DNA of 6,245 nt from a candidate division TM6 bacterium UASB124 (GTDB lineage Bacteria; Dependentiae; Babeliae; Babeliales; RVW-14), in the NCBI GenBank assembly GCA_001468855.1, contig LDIV01000001.1, positions 605,847 to 612,091 on the forward strand, read 5' to 3'. Below are positions 6,191 to 6,245 of this stretch, piece after piece. The notes below the pieces were generated by a model. That model was given only the letters and a program-made list of their open reading frames with translations, was not told the origin of the DNA and searched no databases. A program made the position numbers and the translations under genes. The number at the start of each line of letters is the position of its first letter. Position 1 is the stretch's first letter.

Positions 6191-6245
6191 CTTTAGAGCT
6201 TATCCGAAAAATCTACCTATCTTAACGTGAGTTCGGGGTTTGAAA

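Noticed and set aside
6042..6230. Short plus-strand frame overlapping the end of the ferritin-like gene.
   Set aside because: It runs straight through the terminator hairpin, lacks a ribosome site and has no recognisable composition.

Overview
The window is AT-rich bacterial DNA, roughly two thirds A+T by eye, read with the standard bacterial code (TAA stops, TGG tryptophan). It holds four protein genes, the first cut by the left edge. Two products carry Gram-negative-style signal peptides, genes start behind clear Shine-Dalgarno sites, and one gene encodes a large eukaryote-like solenoid repeat protein. This suits a host-associated or otherwise uncultured Gram-negative lineage. Dependentiae (TM6) is my best guess, but it is a guess from style, not from a marker gene; no rRNA, tRNA or ribosomal protein is present to fix the taxonomy.

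Layout, left to right. (1) 1-2430, plus strand: the C-terminal ~800 residues of a protein whose last ~500 residues form an alpha-helical HEAT/ARM-like solenoid with a repeating W-D-x-x-x-Y-H-D-Q-A-K motif. (2) 2431-2665: a convergent intergenic region with a perfect 15-bp tandem duplication and a long interrupted hairpin that looks like a terminator for the minus-strand gene to its right. (3) 2666-3493, minus: an unrecognised 275-residue exported protein with two predicted membrane segments. (4) 3494-3631: a spacer with a possible promoter and two copies of an 8-mer, AAATAGCA on the minus strand. (5) 3632-5284, minus: an exported HtrA/Deg-type serine protease with an intact His-Asp-Ser triad and two PDZ-type domains, the second resembling the C-terminal domain of plant-type DEG proteases. 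(6) 5285-5524: a divergent control region with the same AAATAGCA 8-mer twice, one helical turn apart, possible tandem promoters and small palindromes. (7) 5525-6070, plus: a non-haem ferritin-like protein with all six bacterioferritin-type di-iron ligands and two cysteines placed as in the DPS-like (DPSL/thioferritin) group. (8) 6137-6190: a very strong intrinsic terminator. The last ~55 bases hold nothing I can identify.

The protease handles damaged or secreted proteins in the envelope, and the ferritin-like protein stores iron or removes peroxide in the cytoplasm. Their divergent arrangement, and an 8-mer shared between the ferritin upstream region and that of the 275-residue gene, suggest a small envelope and oxidative stress cluster under common control. 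That link is inference. I see no defence system, CRISPR array, insertion sequence or phage gene here.
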